Origin: a virus
Virus record (IMG/VR): IMGVR_UViG_3300022920_000287
Coordinates: 1-50,030 of that record
DNA length: 50,030 nucleotides
Reading direction: 5' to 3' (one strand)
How positions within the stretch are numbered: the stretch's first letter is position 1; each line of letters begins with the position of its first letter. The notes under the pieces were generated by a model. The model did not search any database, had not been told where the DNA came from, and was given only the letters and a program-made list of their open reading frames with translations. The position numbers were made by a program, and so were the translations under genes. Positions 7,161 through 15,298 of the stretch are shown in pieces.

Positions 7161-8040
7161 TTCCGAATAAACTGATGTGGAGTCTAGGTGTAAATCTCCA
7201 TCCTTTTTCCATGCAGACGTTCGCGACTTCTTGGACATTAAGATTGTATTCTTCACTGCGACCGCCCATTGGCATAAGATATACTGGCGCTTCAATGCCT
7301 CTTGCTCTGTAGGCTTGAACAGCCTTGCCAGCTTCATCGATATCTGAACTATCAGCAACAACAAATTTGAAGTAAAGCTCACTATCATCAACAAGGGAGT
7401 AGCAAAGAGCAACATCAGGCTTAATAGCATCATCCCAAGCTTCTCCTGAGGTGCTGAGTTTAGGCGAACAACTCCAAGTAACTGCAAACCTGTCTTGCTC
7501 ATTAAGGTAGTGGAAGAAATCATCATGGAGATGTTGTGTTGTATTCGTTTCAAATGTGACATTTTTTAAATCCTTCATGCGTGGGTGTTCAAATAATTCT
7601 ACGTAAAGTCGTTGCCACGCTAACAACGGCTCGCCTCCTGTTAAAATTAAATGTACATCTTGACCGTTGTCTTGTACCCATTTGCCATTAGGAGTAAGTG
7701 ACAGCAAATGTTCAACTACTTCATCAATAGTTGCTTCTTTATTAAAATGTTTAAACTCTGGATAGATACTTGCATATGTATCGCAACCTGTGTGTATAAT
7801 AGGCAAGTCGTTAAACTCTTTAGTTGTGTCATGAACACCTGCATCAATTAATGCTTTAACTTCTTCATTATAACGTTGGCCACCTGCATGTTTTTCTGCA
7901 CGGCTAGGTTCGTCTTTTCCTAAGCCAAAGTTCATACAACGTAGGTTACAACCAAATGTGCGTAGAAATACACTTGGCACTCCTACAAACTTGCCTTCGC
8001 CTTGTACGCTATAAAAAGCTTCTGAATATCTAAGTTTCAT
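7144..8040 (-). CDS. queE: QueE-like 7-carboxy-7-deazaguanine synthase (radical SAM)
   Basis: 298 residues. It starts RYSEAFYSVQGEGKFVGVPS, the QueE signature for substrate and SAM binding, and has LILTGGEPLL near residue 157. QueE converts carboxy-tetrahydropterin to CDG in the preQ0 pathway. The cluster motif is unusual: C31 and C35 are in place, but the expected third cysteine is replaced (CNLRCMNFG), and a CDT turn appears at residue 86, after about 50 inserted residues. The third ligand has probably moved there. It overlaps the MazG-like gene and works with FolE, the QueD-like protein and DpdA elsewhere in the window. Confidence 0.85.
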   Translation of the reverse strand: MKLRYSEAFYSVQGEGKFVGVPSVFLRTFGCNLRCMNFGLGKDEPSRAEKHAGGQRYNEEVKALIDAGVHDTTKEFNDLPIIHTGCDTYASIYPEFKHFNKEATIDEVVEHLLSLTPNGKWVQDNGQDVHLILTGGEPLLAWQRLYVELFEHPRMKDLKNVTFETNTTQHLHDDFFHYLNEQDRFAVTWSCSPKLSTSGEAWDDAIKPDVALCYSLVDDSELYFKFVVADSSDIDEAGKAVQAYRARGIEAPVYLMPMGGRSEEYNLNVQEVANVCMEKGWRFTPRLHISLFGNAWGT

Positions 8041-8311
8041 TGATAAGTTTACTCCATGTTTTTAGTTTATTTCGTTTTACCTGAACTCTAGCATCTAAAT
8101 CAGCTTTTGTCAACAGATTATGTTCAGCTAGTAATTCAATCATACATAGAACATCGCCTGCTTCTTCAACTAACTTGTCGTGCCACTTTTCGTCCACTTG
8201 GTCGCCACTATCAAACTTTCGTAAATGTTTCATACATACTTGTGTTAGCTCGCCACATTCTTCGGCAGTGATTGCCATTAATTGTTGATACGTGTTTATA
8301 GGGTTTTTCAT
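8030..8311 (-). CDS. MazG-like nucleotide pyrophosphohydrolase
   Basis: 93 residues. The paired acidic helices of the MazG/all-alpha NTP-PPase fold are visible: ITAEECGELTQVCMKHL and, about 30 residues on, LVEEAGDVLCMIELLAEH (EExxD-type metal sites). Such enzymes hydrolyse dNTPs or alarmone-like nucleotides to monophosphates and are common in marine phages. It is first in its transcript, directly after a strong promoter, and overlaps queE by 11 bases. Confidence 0.85.
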   Translation of the reverse strand: MKNPINTYQQLMAITAEECGELTQVCMKHLRKFDSGDQVDEKWHDKLVEEAGDVLCMIELLAEHNLLTKADLDARVQVKRNKLKTWSKLINET

Positions 8312-8317
8312 AGTATT

Positions 8318-8346
8318 ATAATAACATCATTATGACATATTGTCAA
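8318..8346 (-). promoter_or_regulatory. Sigma70-type promoter for mazG-queE
   Basis: TTGACA (8341-8346), 17-base spacer, TATTAT (8318-8323) on the minus strand. The -10 box is only 7 bases from the start codon at 8311, so the transcript would be nearly leaderless. The -35 box lies in the 3' end of the next gene. Confidence 0.65.
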
Positions 8347-9388
8347 GGAATTTATTATAATATCTACTCTTTCTCACTTCGTTGATTATGTGATGATTGC
8401 CACTACAATATTTTGTGTCTTCAATGTAAGTTACATTGAGATTGTCTGGCAGTGTAGTTTGCGTTAACAAATCTATACTAGTGTGCATAATACCATCATT
8501 CTCATGATAATATATCTGTGTTTGCATTTGTGGTGATACGTGTGCTATCTTAATTACATCATTTAATGATTGAGGAATTATTACATCTGTATACATCATG
8601 CTTCTAATATAAAATATAAAATTAATAGAAGCCATATCATGTATATCCCAATGTGGCATTCCCTCGTCATTAGTACCAGCAATGAATCTGTTTTTATCAA
8701 GTGTTATAATTGGAGCAATCAAAAACAAACTACGTGCATTGGCTAAGTGTGCAACATATGCCGTAGCTATTGTGCTTTTACAATCACTTATAAAATGTAG
8801 CTCTGTGCCAGGAAATATGCTTTGAACATACTCAGCAACTTTTTGTGGACTGTCTAATTCGTCATTGATGCCACGTAGCAATGCACTTGGTTCTGATGTT
8901 GGATTAGTGTATGCACGAGTAATATCTTCTTGCAAACTAATAAAGTTGTAGTCATCATAGCCTTGATTCTTTTTGCCTATCCAGTCATACTCAGGATGGT
9001 TCCAACGGTCATCAGTTGGCATTATTAAGTTTTTGCCCCATTGCCCGCGGCTACTAAATGCTACAATAGTCTTCTTGCTTCCACGATCTCGATAAAATAC
9101 ATCACCTTTGTGTGCAACTTTAATACTATCATCGTTGTCGTAAAATGCTTGTTCGTCCCACTCATCTCTATACGTGCGTAGTTTCTCAAAATTGTTTAGG
9201 ATTGCTTCTTGATACAGTATATGCTTTGGGCCGCCGCCTAGTTCTAATTCTTTTTTAGCTCGCATCATAAACAGTTCGCGGCCATCTTTAGGATCCAATG
9301 CATCCCAAACACGACTACGCATATGGATATCTAAGTCACTGTTAGTATCCCTTTGATTATGAAAAATAATTGGTATTTTTTTAGTCAT
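8330..9388 (-). CDS. Alpha/beta-hydrolase-like protein with a Cys in the nucleophile position
   Basis: 352 residues, no close family recognised. The C-terminal two thirds read like an alpha/beta hydrolase: strand TIVAFSSRG (about 107-114), a nucleophile-elbow-like LHFISDCKSTIAT (Cys203 where Ser is usual), strand ARSLFLIAP, IYYHENDGIMHT (candidate acid Asp298) and a late SGNHHII (His332/333). A Cys-Asp-His triad is known in dienelactone hydrolase. Next to an ACP and a 2OG oxygenase it could be a thioesterase or acyl transferase. Fold and triad are inference. It overlaps the next gene by 8 bases. Confidence 0.45.
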   Translation of the reverse strand: MTKKIPIIFHNQRDTNSDLDIHMRSRVWDALDPKDGRELFMMRAKKELELGGGPKHILYQEAILNNFEKLRTYRDEWDEQAFYDNDDSIKVAHKGDVFYRDRGSKKTIVAFSSRGQWGKNLIMPTDDRWNHPEYDWIGKKNQGYDDYNFISLQEDITRAYTNPTSEPSALLRGINDELDSPQKVAEYVQSIFPGTELHFISDCKSTIATAYVAHLANARSLFLIAPIITLDKNRFIAGTNDEGMPHWDIHDMASINFIFYIRSMMYTDVIIPQSLNDVIKIAHVSPQMQTQIYYHENDGIMHTSIDLLTQTTLPDNLNVTYIEDTKYCSGNHHIINEVRKSRYYNKFLDNMS

Positions 9389-9965
9389 TATAATCGTAGC
9401 ATCCTAGCATTGCCAGACGTTGAGAGTCGTGTGTGTTAACAACACTGTGATCCCAGTTAGTGTTTAGGTACCATACTTCACCTGGACGCATTACTTGCGA
9501 ATATGTTTGATCTTTAGCGTTAACATGCACAACCTGTTCACCTTGTAGTACGCATATAAATCTATCTATACCTGGTTGATCCATATGAAAGGGAAGACTG
9601 TCGCTTGCATCAATAGTAGCATAACGCATTCTGCATACAGGGCCGTTTAGCATATATGTAAGCTCTGCATATAATGAATTAAATATAACAGGTAAATCAA
9701 CAAAGCTTTTTTCAGTCCATTCTCCTTCTGGTATACGAGTTTGAATATCATGCTGGTGATAATTTTTAGTTGCATCCCCGTTGTAATCACTATCATCTGG
9801 AACCAACGTTCTCCTTAGATTCTTAGCAGAGTCTGTTGACACTTCATAATCACTAAAGTTATTAGTCAACGTTAGTATACTACTATCGGTTATATTTCCG
9901 TAGTATCTAAATATTGGTAACTTATTTCTTTTTTGTATTAATGTTTTCAAATTATGATTTGACAT
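9381..9965 (-). CDS. 2OG/Fe(II) oxygenase, aspartyl/asparaginyl beta-hydroxylase type
   Basis: 194 residues. The cupin core shows the iron triad and 2-oxoglutarate ligand: FHMD (His127, Asp129), WDHSVVN (His173) and QRLAML (Arg183), with the family-typical RPGEVWYLNT strand between. Such enzymes hydroxylate peptide side chains or small metabolites. It is immediately adjacent to the ACP gene with no gap, so an ACP-bound acyl or aminoacyl substrate is attractive, but this is inference. Confidence 0.75.
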   Translation of the reverse strand: MSNHNLKTLIQKRNKLPIFRYYGNITDSSILTLTNNFSDYEVSTDSAKNLRRTLVPDDSDYNGDATKNYHQHDIQTRIPEGEWTEKSFVDLPVIFNSLYAELTYMLNGPVCRMRYATIDASDSLPFHMDQPGIDRFICVLQGEQVVHVNAKDQTYSQVMRPGEVWYLNTNWDHSVVNTHDSQRLAMLGCYDYND

Positions 9966-10220
9966 TTATTTCATTGACTCAGGTAAATTTTCACTAATAT
10001 ACTTGTGTAGTTTAAACATGTCTGCTACGTCAATATTGTCAAAGTCTGGCAATTCCATATCATCAAATGCTTCTTCTAAGTTTAGCATGAACTCAATCTG
10101 ATCAATACTATCAATATCAAATTCATCAAATGTTGTTCCATTTGCAATGTCTTCAGGTGTAACTGTAAGTTCGTGAAACTCTTTAGCTACTTCAATAATC
10201 TTCTGTGTTACGATATCCAT
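9966..10220 (-). CDS. Acyl carrier protein
   Basis: 84 residues, strongly acidic, the standard ACP size. The 4'-phosphopantetheine serine is Ser38 in FDEFDIDSIDQIEFMLNLEE, matching the DSL...E motif of ACPs with Ile for Leu. No phosphopantetheinyl transferase is in the window, so the host enzyme would activate it. It is flanked by a 2OG oxygenase and a radical SAM enzyme, which makes specialised biosynthesis more likely than ordinary fatty-acid synthesis. Confidence 0.85.
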   Translation of the reverse strand: MDIVTQKIIEVAKEFHELTVTPEDIANGTTFDEFDIDSIDQIEFMLNLEEAFDDMELPDFDNIDVADMFKLHKYISENLPESMK

Positions 10221-10229
10221 TTTTAACTC

Positions 10230-11147
10230 CTAATATCCAAATTCGTTTGCTTTTACGTCCTCAAAGAACGGTGCGCACATCCAGTCTTCTGTGATGCGTC
10301 CACGTCGTATACTGCCAGGGTCTGGCATGCCGCCTATATCATCTTCATCAACAATCCAGTTGGTAATTTTAACCCATGCTCCACGTAGCATAGTTCTGCC
10401 TATTCCATCTAATGGAAATACGCAAGTGTTTGGTTCGTGGTTAAGTGGATTGCGTCCTGAGTTTTTATATTCGTGAATAAACTGTTCGCTAATTCCAAAT
10501 CCGTCAGCACATATTTTAATCAGTTCATCCATAGTAAATGAGTTATCTGCCTCGTCCATATGTCGTCCAATTTGTCCCACATTTTTAATTCTTATAAGTG
10601 TATTTTTAACATCATGTGTTTCAAATAACAACTTGTTTAGTCTAGCTGGAGCGTCTTCATTAATACCTTTAACAATAATTGTTCCAGTTTCAATATTTAA
10701 TCCGCTGTTGATAATGTTTCCCACTGCTTTTAATTTTTTAGTACTGCAACGCATTTCGTCAATCTCTTGATACCAATCGTCGTTATCAACACCATTTAAA
10801 CTAATATATACTGTATTAAGACCAGCCTCTTTAAGTATGTCTACGTACTTCTGATGACTAAATCTCAATCCGTTAGTTAGTAGCCCATGTCTATGTCCAC
10901 GTTCCTTTAAGGCACGTATGTAGTCAGGCAACTGTCTATTCATTGTAGGTTCTGCTCCAATAAGTCTAATCATTGTTTTTCTTGGCAGGCGATCAATAAA
11001 CTCTACAAACTTATCAAAGTCCATATCTGGAATATCTCTGTTAGGTATGTAGCAATTTTTACATGTCATATTACACCTGTGCGTAATATCTGCAACTAAG
11101 AACATAAATGGATTTTCTTCAGGGGGATATTTTTTATAATTTTCCAT
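10230..11147 (-). CDS. Radical SAM enzyme
   Basis: 305 residues. The canonical cluster motif CX3CX2C is present (RCNMTCKNCY, C25, C29, C32), followed by IRLIGAEPTMN in place of the GGEP strand and HGLLTNGLRF, as in MoaA/SPASM-like enzymes. A cysteine near the end (EDWMCAPFF) and one at PNTCVFPL may bind an auxiliary cluster. It is separated from the ACP by only 9 bases. The reaction cannot be read from sequence; oxidation or coupling of an ACP-bound or peptide substrate is possible. Confidence 0.8.
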   Translation of the reverse strand: MENYKKYPPEENPFMFLVADITHRCNMTCKNCYIPNRDIPDMDFDKFVEFIDRLPRKTMIRLIGAEPTMNRQLPDYIRALKERGHRHGLLTNGLRFSHQKYVDILKEAGLNTVYISLNGVDNDDWYQEIDEMRCSTKKLKAVGNIINSGLNIETGTIIVKGINEDAPARLNKLLFETHDVKNTLIRIKNVGQIGRHMDEADNSFTMDELIKICADGFGISEQFIHEYKNSGRNPLNHEPNTCVFPLDGIGRTMLRGAWVKITNWIVDEDDIGGMPDPGSIRRGRITEDWMCAPFFEDVKANEFGY

Positions 11148-11151
11148 ACAA

Positions 11152-11589
11152 TTATTTATCCAACCCTATTAAGTCTAAAAAGTCAAAATATGAATATGAG
11201 TCTGCGAAAAGCCGTGTATATATTTGAAGTTCGTCACTTCCTTTATCAGACATCTGTGCGGGTATAGTATTTGTAGATCCAACTAGCAACCCGTTGATAT
11301 GCGACTTCCAATTTAATTTGCCACATAATGTCCATAACTCATCAGTAGATAGTTTACACCATGGATGATATGCTGCTGGCATTTTAAACCCAAAATCTTC
11401 ACACACCAATTGATATTCTGGAGTTACTCTCACATCCTGATTATAATACTGGCTAAACGGATGGTGTGCAAAAATTAAATTATTATGTACGCTAGAATTT
11501 TGTAATACATCCTTGTATACATCTACCCCATTAGGATTTTCACACATTAGATTATGTAAGCATGCATGTCCAAATATAAAGTTATTCAT
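11152..11589 (-). CDS. Hypothetical protein upstream of the radical SAM gene
   Basis: The ATG at 11589 (MNNFIFGHACLHNLM) is preferred; an in-frame GTG lies 6 bases upstream. 145 residues, rich in His, Cys and aromatics (HACLHNLMC, HHPFSQYY, YHPWCKL), possibly metal-binding. It is directly coupled to the radical SAM gene and could be its partner or substrate. No family recognised. Confidence 0.55.
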   Translation of the reverse strand: MNNFIFGHACLHNLMCENPNGVDVYKDVLQNSSVHNNLIFAHHPFSQYYNQDVRVTPEYQLVCEDFGFKMPAAYHPWCKLSTDELWTLCGKLNWKSHINGLLVGSTNTIPAQMSDKGSDELQIYTRLFADSYSYFDFLDLIGLDK

Positions 11590-11920
11590 TTCCACTAAGC
11601 TTTTTTATCATTTGCCACTGCTCATACGATTCATATTCATCTTTATTCATTTTAGCATATACTTGATAAACTATTTGCGGCGGTGATTCATTCATTTTCT
11701 TCTCTACTGCGGTTAGTAATGTTTCTCTGCATATTGGTAATATAAACTTACCTTCGTCAGTGTGTGCAAACATAACTATAATCTTCTGACTTGATGGAGT
11801 CACGGTTGGCTTATAACCATTTAGTATTGGATCAAAATAATTTGTTTCGTATTCCCATACTAAGTATTGTTGTAATGGTAAAGGATCCGGAGACTCCGGA
11901 TCCTGTTTTGTTTCGTTCAT
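11582..11920 (-). CDS. Hypothetical protein, 112 aa
   Basis: Begins MNETKQDPESPDPLPLQQYL; the first residues are encoded by a perfect DNA palindrome (11882-11904). It ends MIKKLSGNE, nearly the same tail as the 15874-16203 protein. The middle is beta-rich (KIIVMFAHTDEGKFILPI). Function unknown. Confidence 0.55.
   Translation of the reverse strand: MNETKQDPESPDPLPLQQYLVWEYETNYFDPILNGYKPTVTPSSQKIIVMFAHTDEGKFILPICRETLLTAVEKKMNESPPQIVYQVYAKMNKDEYESYEQWQMIKKLSGNE
11882..11904. repeat. Perfect 11-bp inverted repeat (hairpin) inside a gene start
   Basis: AGGATCCGGAG, one central base, then its exact reverse complement. It lies about 30 bases downstream of the subtilase stop and 16 bases inside the next gene. 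In minus-strand RNA it would form a very stable hairpin that could slow or terminate readthrough from the subtilase gene or limit translation of the next. Confidence 0.7.
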
Positions 11921-11932
11921 TTTTAGTTCCGT

Positions 11933-14575
11933 TTAGAATACAATGTTTAAATTAAAACCAACTCCATGTTCTGTATTTCCTGATACACTACCTGCGTTGT
12001 CACTAAACCCTGCATATGTAGTTATATTTATTTGATCTGAAACTGCGTAATCGTGACTGATACCTAAGTTTAATTCACGTGACATGTTAGCTAGGCTTGA
12101 CTCCATTTGTATGCTTTGGATATCACCACTAGCACTAACACCGCTCATCATCTCAAACTGTGCATTGCCATCTACAATTGCTACTGGCATTGATGCTGTA
12201 AAGTTCCATGTACTTTGTCCTACAGTATGCTTCATGCCTAAGTTAGCACTATTACTAATTAGCGTATCTGCTGACTTCATCATTGCACCACTGTTTACAT
12301 CAAGTGCTGTAAGTCCTAGCTTTGCACCACCAAAGAACGTCGTTGCTCCTTGTGTAACTTCTGCACTATAACCAGTGTATAGTGTAGTAGCACCAGCAAC
12401 ATTTACCATTGCATTTTGTGAGCTGTTGCCAAGAAATGTATCGCTCTCGCTCATTAGTCCTACAGTTAGATTGTTAAACGTTTGCTCTAATCCAAAGTTA
12501 CCATTATCACTGAAGCTAAGTCCATTAATACTGTGTGTAGTTAGGTGTGTATAATCTCCTACACTTGCACCACCTGCGTTCATATCGTTACCATTTACAT
12601 AAAAGTCACGATCATAATCATCAACAACCATCATACTGTTGAATGCACTAATGCTTGCACCGCTAATGTTCATTCCGCCTACACTTGATACTGAAACATT
12701 GTTACCATCAATACGTCCAGTAGTTGGAATACCAACCACACCCTGTGGCAATGTTGCTTCATTTAAGTCTAGCAAGCCTTGGCCATGTACGTTAACATCA
12801 TAACCATTGATAGTTTTATCAGCTGTGTTAAGCAATAGTTGTACGATGTTTTCGCCTTTCATATGTGGCCACATTTGATGTACTAGTGCAACTCCACCAC
12901 TTACCACTGGAGCCGCCATTGATGTACCACTATTAATTGTGTACTCGCCGTCTTTGTTTGTACTTGCTACCTTTTGGCCAGGTGCCATAATATACCAATC
13001 GCTAATGCGTCGATCATTTGCACATGTTCCATCTGTATTAAAGTCAAAACATACTGTGCCTGCCGCATTAGAGCTTGACCCTAGTTTGTTTGTACGAACG
13101 TCCCAATTACCTACAACTATTGCTTTGCCACCCAACGCTAGTGATCCGTCTGCATTTTCACTGATTGCATAATGTGCTGGAAATGTGCTGACATCCATAC
13201 GTTGGTTGCCTGCAGCAAATACAACTACTGCTTCGCTGTTGCTCATTGCTTCTGTAATTCCTGGCAACATATAATCACTATCAGCTACATGTGAATAGCC
13301 ACGTGTACGATAATCTCCAATTGTACTAGTTGATGCATAAACACCTTCGCCAATTTGTTCTAGGCCACGCTTGTAAGTAATATCTACATTGTAGTTTGCA
13401 CTTACGTTAATTGCATCTGCACCATTGTTGCTAGCCCATGCAATCGCTTCACCCAACTTTGGCATTTCATAATAGCCGTTGTCCCATGCAACTTTACCAA
13501 TCAACAAATCTGCATCTGGTGCAACACCAGTAGTACCTTCTCCGTCCAAAGCTGCCGCTGCAATACCTGCAACATGTGTACCATGCGAACGTCTGTTTTT
13601 ATCGTCTATTGTTTCGTAGCCATAATCACATGTAGCTGTAAAACATTTTGTACCTGCAATGCGACCTTCAAACTCGCTGTGATCCAAATCAATACCTGTG
13701 TCCAGGATAGCAATAGTACTACCTTTGCCTGTCCAACCACGTGACCAAGCTTCAGGTACGCCAACATACGCTAGGCTGTTTCCGTAACTGGATAAGTTTT
13801 CTCTAATATAATTTTCATTTGTACGAGTATTAATATTTCTGTATGCATCAAAGTAGGTATCTGTTCCACCCAACATCACATCATCACGCTGTTTGTATTC
13901 TTCTACTGTGAGAACATTTGCTGTTGCAACACCAAACTCTGATGTAGTTTCTTCAATAGCTGGCGCCGCTGCATATGTACGTACTAGTTCACGAGTTGTT
14001 TCTTCGCGAGTAGTTGTTGGTGTAGTTGTTGACAACAGTAGTGGGTGTACAAGTGGTACACGCTCGCCATTGCTGTAACTTGTATATGTTACACGCCCAC
14101 GATAGTTACGCAATGTATCAGTACGTTCGTACATTTCAGTAATTTGCTTGTATACATTAATAGTCATATCAACTTGTTCTTCAACTTCACGAACAATTGT
14201 ATCAACTAGCTTTTCTGTGCCAGTAGATGTGACAGTAAACTCTTTGCTCCATACAACTTCTGTACCAGTAATTGTAGGCTCTGAACCTTTTGCATCAAGG
14301 ATTGCCTGTAGTGCTGATATTTCAGAAACATATTCGTTATACTTTGCTTTAAAAGATGCAGCCCAGCTGTAATGTCCGTAACGATCAATCAAGTTTTTAT
14401 ATATAGGTACAATACGACTGTAGTTTGCAATCATCGCCTTAACATAATTTGTTTGGTTTTGACCTTTAAACTTCATTGCATATTCACTTGGACTGTAAGC
14501 TGCTGCAGGTGTCACAGATGCTGTCATAATAGCAATAGCACTGGTTGCGGCAATAAGAGTGTTTTTAATTGACAT
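11933..14575 (-). CDS. Secreted subtilisin-family protease with autotransporter-like C-terminus
   Basis: 880 residues. A signal peptide (residues 1-26, ending TPAAA) is followed by a helical, Thr-rich prodomain to about 270, then an S8 peptidase: Asp292 (AILDTGID), His331 (SHGTHVAGIA), Ser552 (SGTSMAAPVVSGG) and the oxyanion-region FAAGNQ. The last 260 residues are Gly/Asn/Ser-rich repeated strands and end in Phe (FNLNIVF), like an outer-membrane beta-barrel of an autotransporter (compare SphB1/NalP). The host would export it. This is rare in a phage; a role in surface remodelling, lysis or superinfection exclusion is speculation. Confidence 0.85.
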   Translation of the reverse strand: MSIKNTLIAATSAIAIMTASVTPAAAYSPSEYAMKFKGQNQTNYVKAMIANYSRIVPIYKNLIDRYGHYSWAASFKAKYNEYVSEISALQAILDAKGSEPTITGTEVVWSKEFTVTSTGTEKLVDTIVREVEEQVDMTINVYKQITEMYERTDTLRNYRGRVTYTSYSNGERVPLVHPLLLSTTTPTTTREETTRELVRTYAAAPAIEETTSEFGVATANVLTVEEYKQRDDVMLGGTDTYFDAYRNINTRTNENYIRENLSSYGNSLAYVGVPEAWSRGWTGKGSTIAILDTGIDLDHSEFEGRIAGTKCFTATCDYGYETIDDKNRRSHGTHVAGIAAAALDGEGTTGVAPDADLLIGKVAWDNGYYEMPKLGEAIAWASNNGADAINVSANYNVDITYKRGLEQIGEGVYASTSTIGDYRTRGYSHVADSDYMLPGITEAMSNSEAVVVFAAGNQRMDVSTFPAHYAISENADGSLALGGKAIVVGNWDVRTNKLGSSSNAAGTVCFDFNTDGTCANDRRISDWYIMAPGQKVASTNKDGEYTINSGTSMAAPVVSGGVALVHQMWPHMKGENIVQLLLNTADKTINGYDVNVHGQGLLDLNEATLPQGVVGIPTTGRIDGNNVSVSSVGGMNISGASISAFNSMMVVDDYDRDFYVNGNDMNAGGASVGDYTHLTTHSINGLSFSDNGNFGLEQTFNNLTVGLMSESDTFLGNSSQNAMVNVAGATTLYTGYSAEVTQGATTFFGGAKLGLTALDVNSGAMMKSADTLISNSANLGMKHTVGQSTWNFTASMPVAIVDGNAQFEMMSGVSASGDIQSIQMESSLANMSRELNLGISHDYAVSDQINITTYAGFSDNAGSVSGNTEHGVGFNLNIVF

Positions 14576-14585
14576 AATATATTCC

Positions 14586-14951
14586 TTATACTAGTGGCTT
14601 GAAGCCGTGATTTGCAACTACAAAACGAGTTCCATCTTCATCTTCAATAATATCACCAACTGATATAGAAGACATACGTGTGTTAAGTGGACCGTGGTCA
14701 ATAGCTGTTTCAGGACCCATGTTACCAATATGAAATACTTCATTTAAATCATTAGCTTGGATTTGACATACTTTACCATAGTGACCTTCAGCAAATGCAT
14801 CTGATGCCATAGTAGCAATACCTGTACCAGCAAAATCAAACTGCATGTCCATCTTAGCTTTATGAGCTGGAACAGCATTGTGGCCTTCAGCATTGATAAG
14901 ATTGACTTGGGCGTTTGTTAGTTGGATTTGGTATACGCTATAAGTAGTCAT
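14586..14951 (-). CDS. YodL-like domain protein
   Basis: 121 residues starting MTTYSVYQIQLTNAQVN. The C-terminal MSSISVGDIIEDEDGTRFVV...GFKPL resembles the YodL-like domain seen on plasmids, integrative elements and phages, function unknown. First gene after the promoter at 14984-15012, 10 bases before the subtilase gene, so the two are probably co-transcribed. Confidence 0.6.
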   Translation of the reverse strand: MTTYSVYQIQLTNAQVNLINAEGHNAVPAHKAKMDMQFDFAGTGIATMASDAFAEGHYGKVCQIQANDLNEVFHIGNMGPETAIDHGPLNTRMSSISVGDIIEDEDGTRFVVANHGFKPLV

Positions 14952-14983
14952 TTTGTGTAGTCCTTCTTTGTTACTATACTACG

Positions 14984-15012
14984 AATATAACACCAAGACG
15001 TCTTATTGTCAA
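14984..15012 (-). promoter_or_regulatory. Sigma70-type promoter for yodL-like and subtilase genes
   Basis: TTGACA (15007-15012), 17-base spacer, TATATT (14984-14989). It begins directly after the terminator at 15014-15043, giving a clean transcription unit boundary. Confidence 0.8.
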
Positions 15013-15013
15013 G

Positions 15014-15043
15014 CAAAAACGCAAGAAAGGTTTCCTGCGTTTT
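15014..15043 (-). terminator. Rho-independent terminator
   Basis: In minus-strand RNA a long stem (AAAACGCAGGAAA paired with TTTCTTGCGTTTT, one G-U pair) ends in a run of five U. It follows the 15068-15289 gene by 24 bases and abuts the next promoter. Confidence 0.8.
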
Positions 15044-15067
15044 CAATAGGTTATAAATTAATTTTGA

Positions 15068-15289
15068 TTATTTTCTTTTAAATAGTCTGCGTTTTGTAAA
15101 TTTATCTGTAATATCCGTTGCCCAGATGATCAGTACTACTGCCCATCCTAATGGTCCTGAGATAAAGAGTATTGTGAATATGCACCACGTTGCCGCATCT
15201 TTACCAACTGTATATTTTGCAATCAGCAATACAATATAAAACCAAAACACTGCTACAATGGTAGATAGTAGAATTGTAATAAATGTCAT
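15068..15289 (-). CDS. Small two-helix membrane protein
   Basis: 73 residues. Two hydrophobic helices (about 3-24 and 34-58) are followed by a very basic tail (KFTKRRLFKRK), predicting an inner-membrane protein with a cytoplasmic C-terminus. It is last before the terminator. It could be holin-like in size, but nothing specific supports that. Confidence 0.6.
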   Translation of the reverse strand: MTFITILLSTIVAVFWFYIVLLIAKYTVGKDAATWCIFTILFISGPLGWAVVLIIWATDITDKFTKRRLFKRK

Positions 15290-15298
15290 ATCTGTTCC

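Noticed and set aside
7074-7562. 162-residue minus-strand ORF overlapping queE in another frame
   Set aside because: QueE motifs run across the same bases; only the last 28 codons, outside most of queE, look like a possible peptide.
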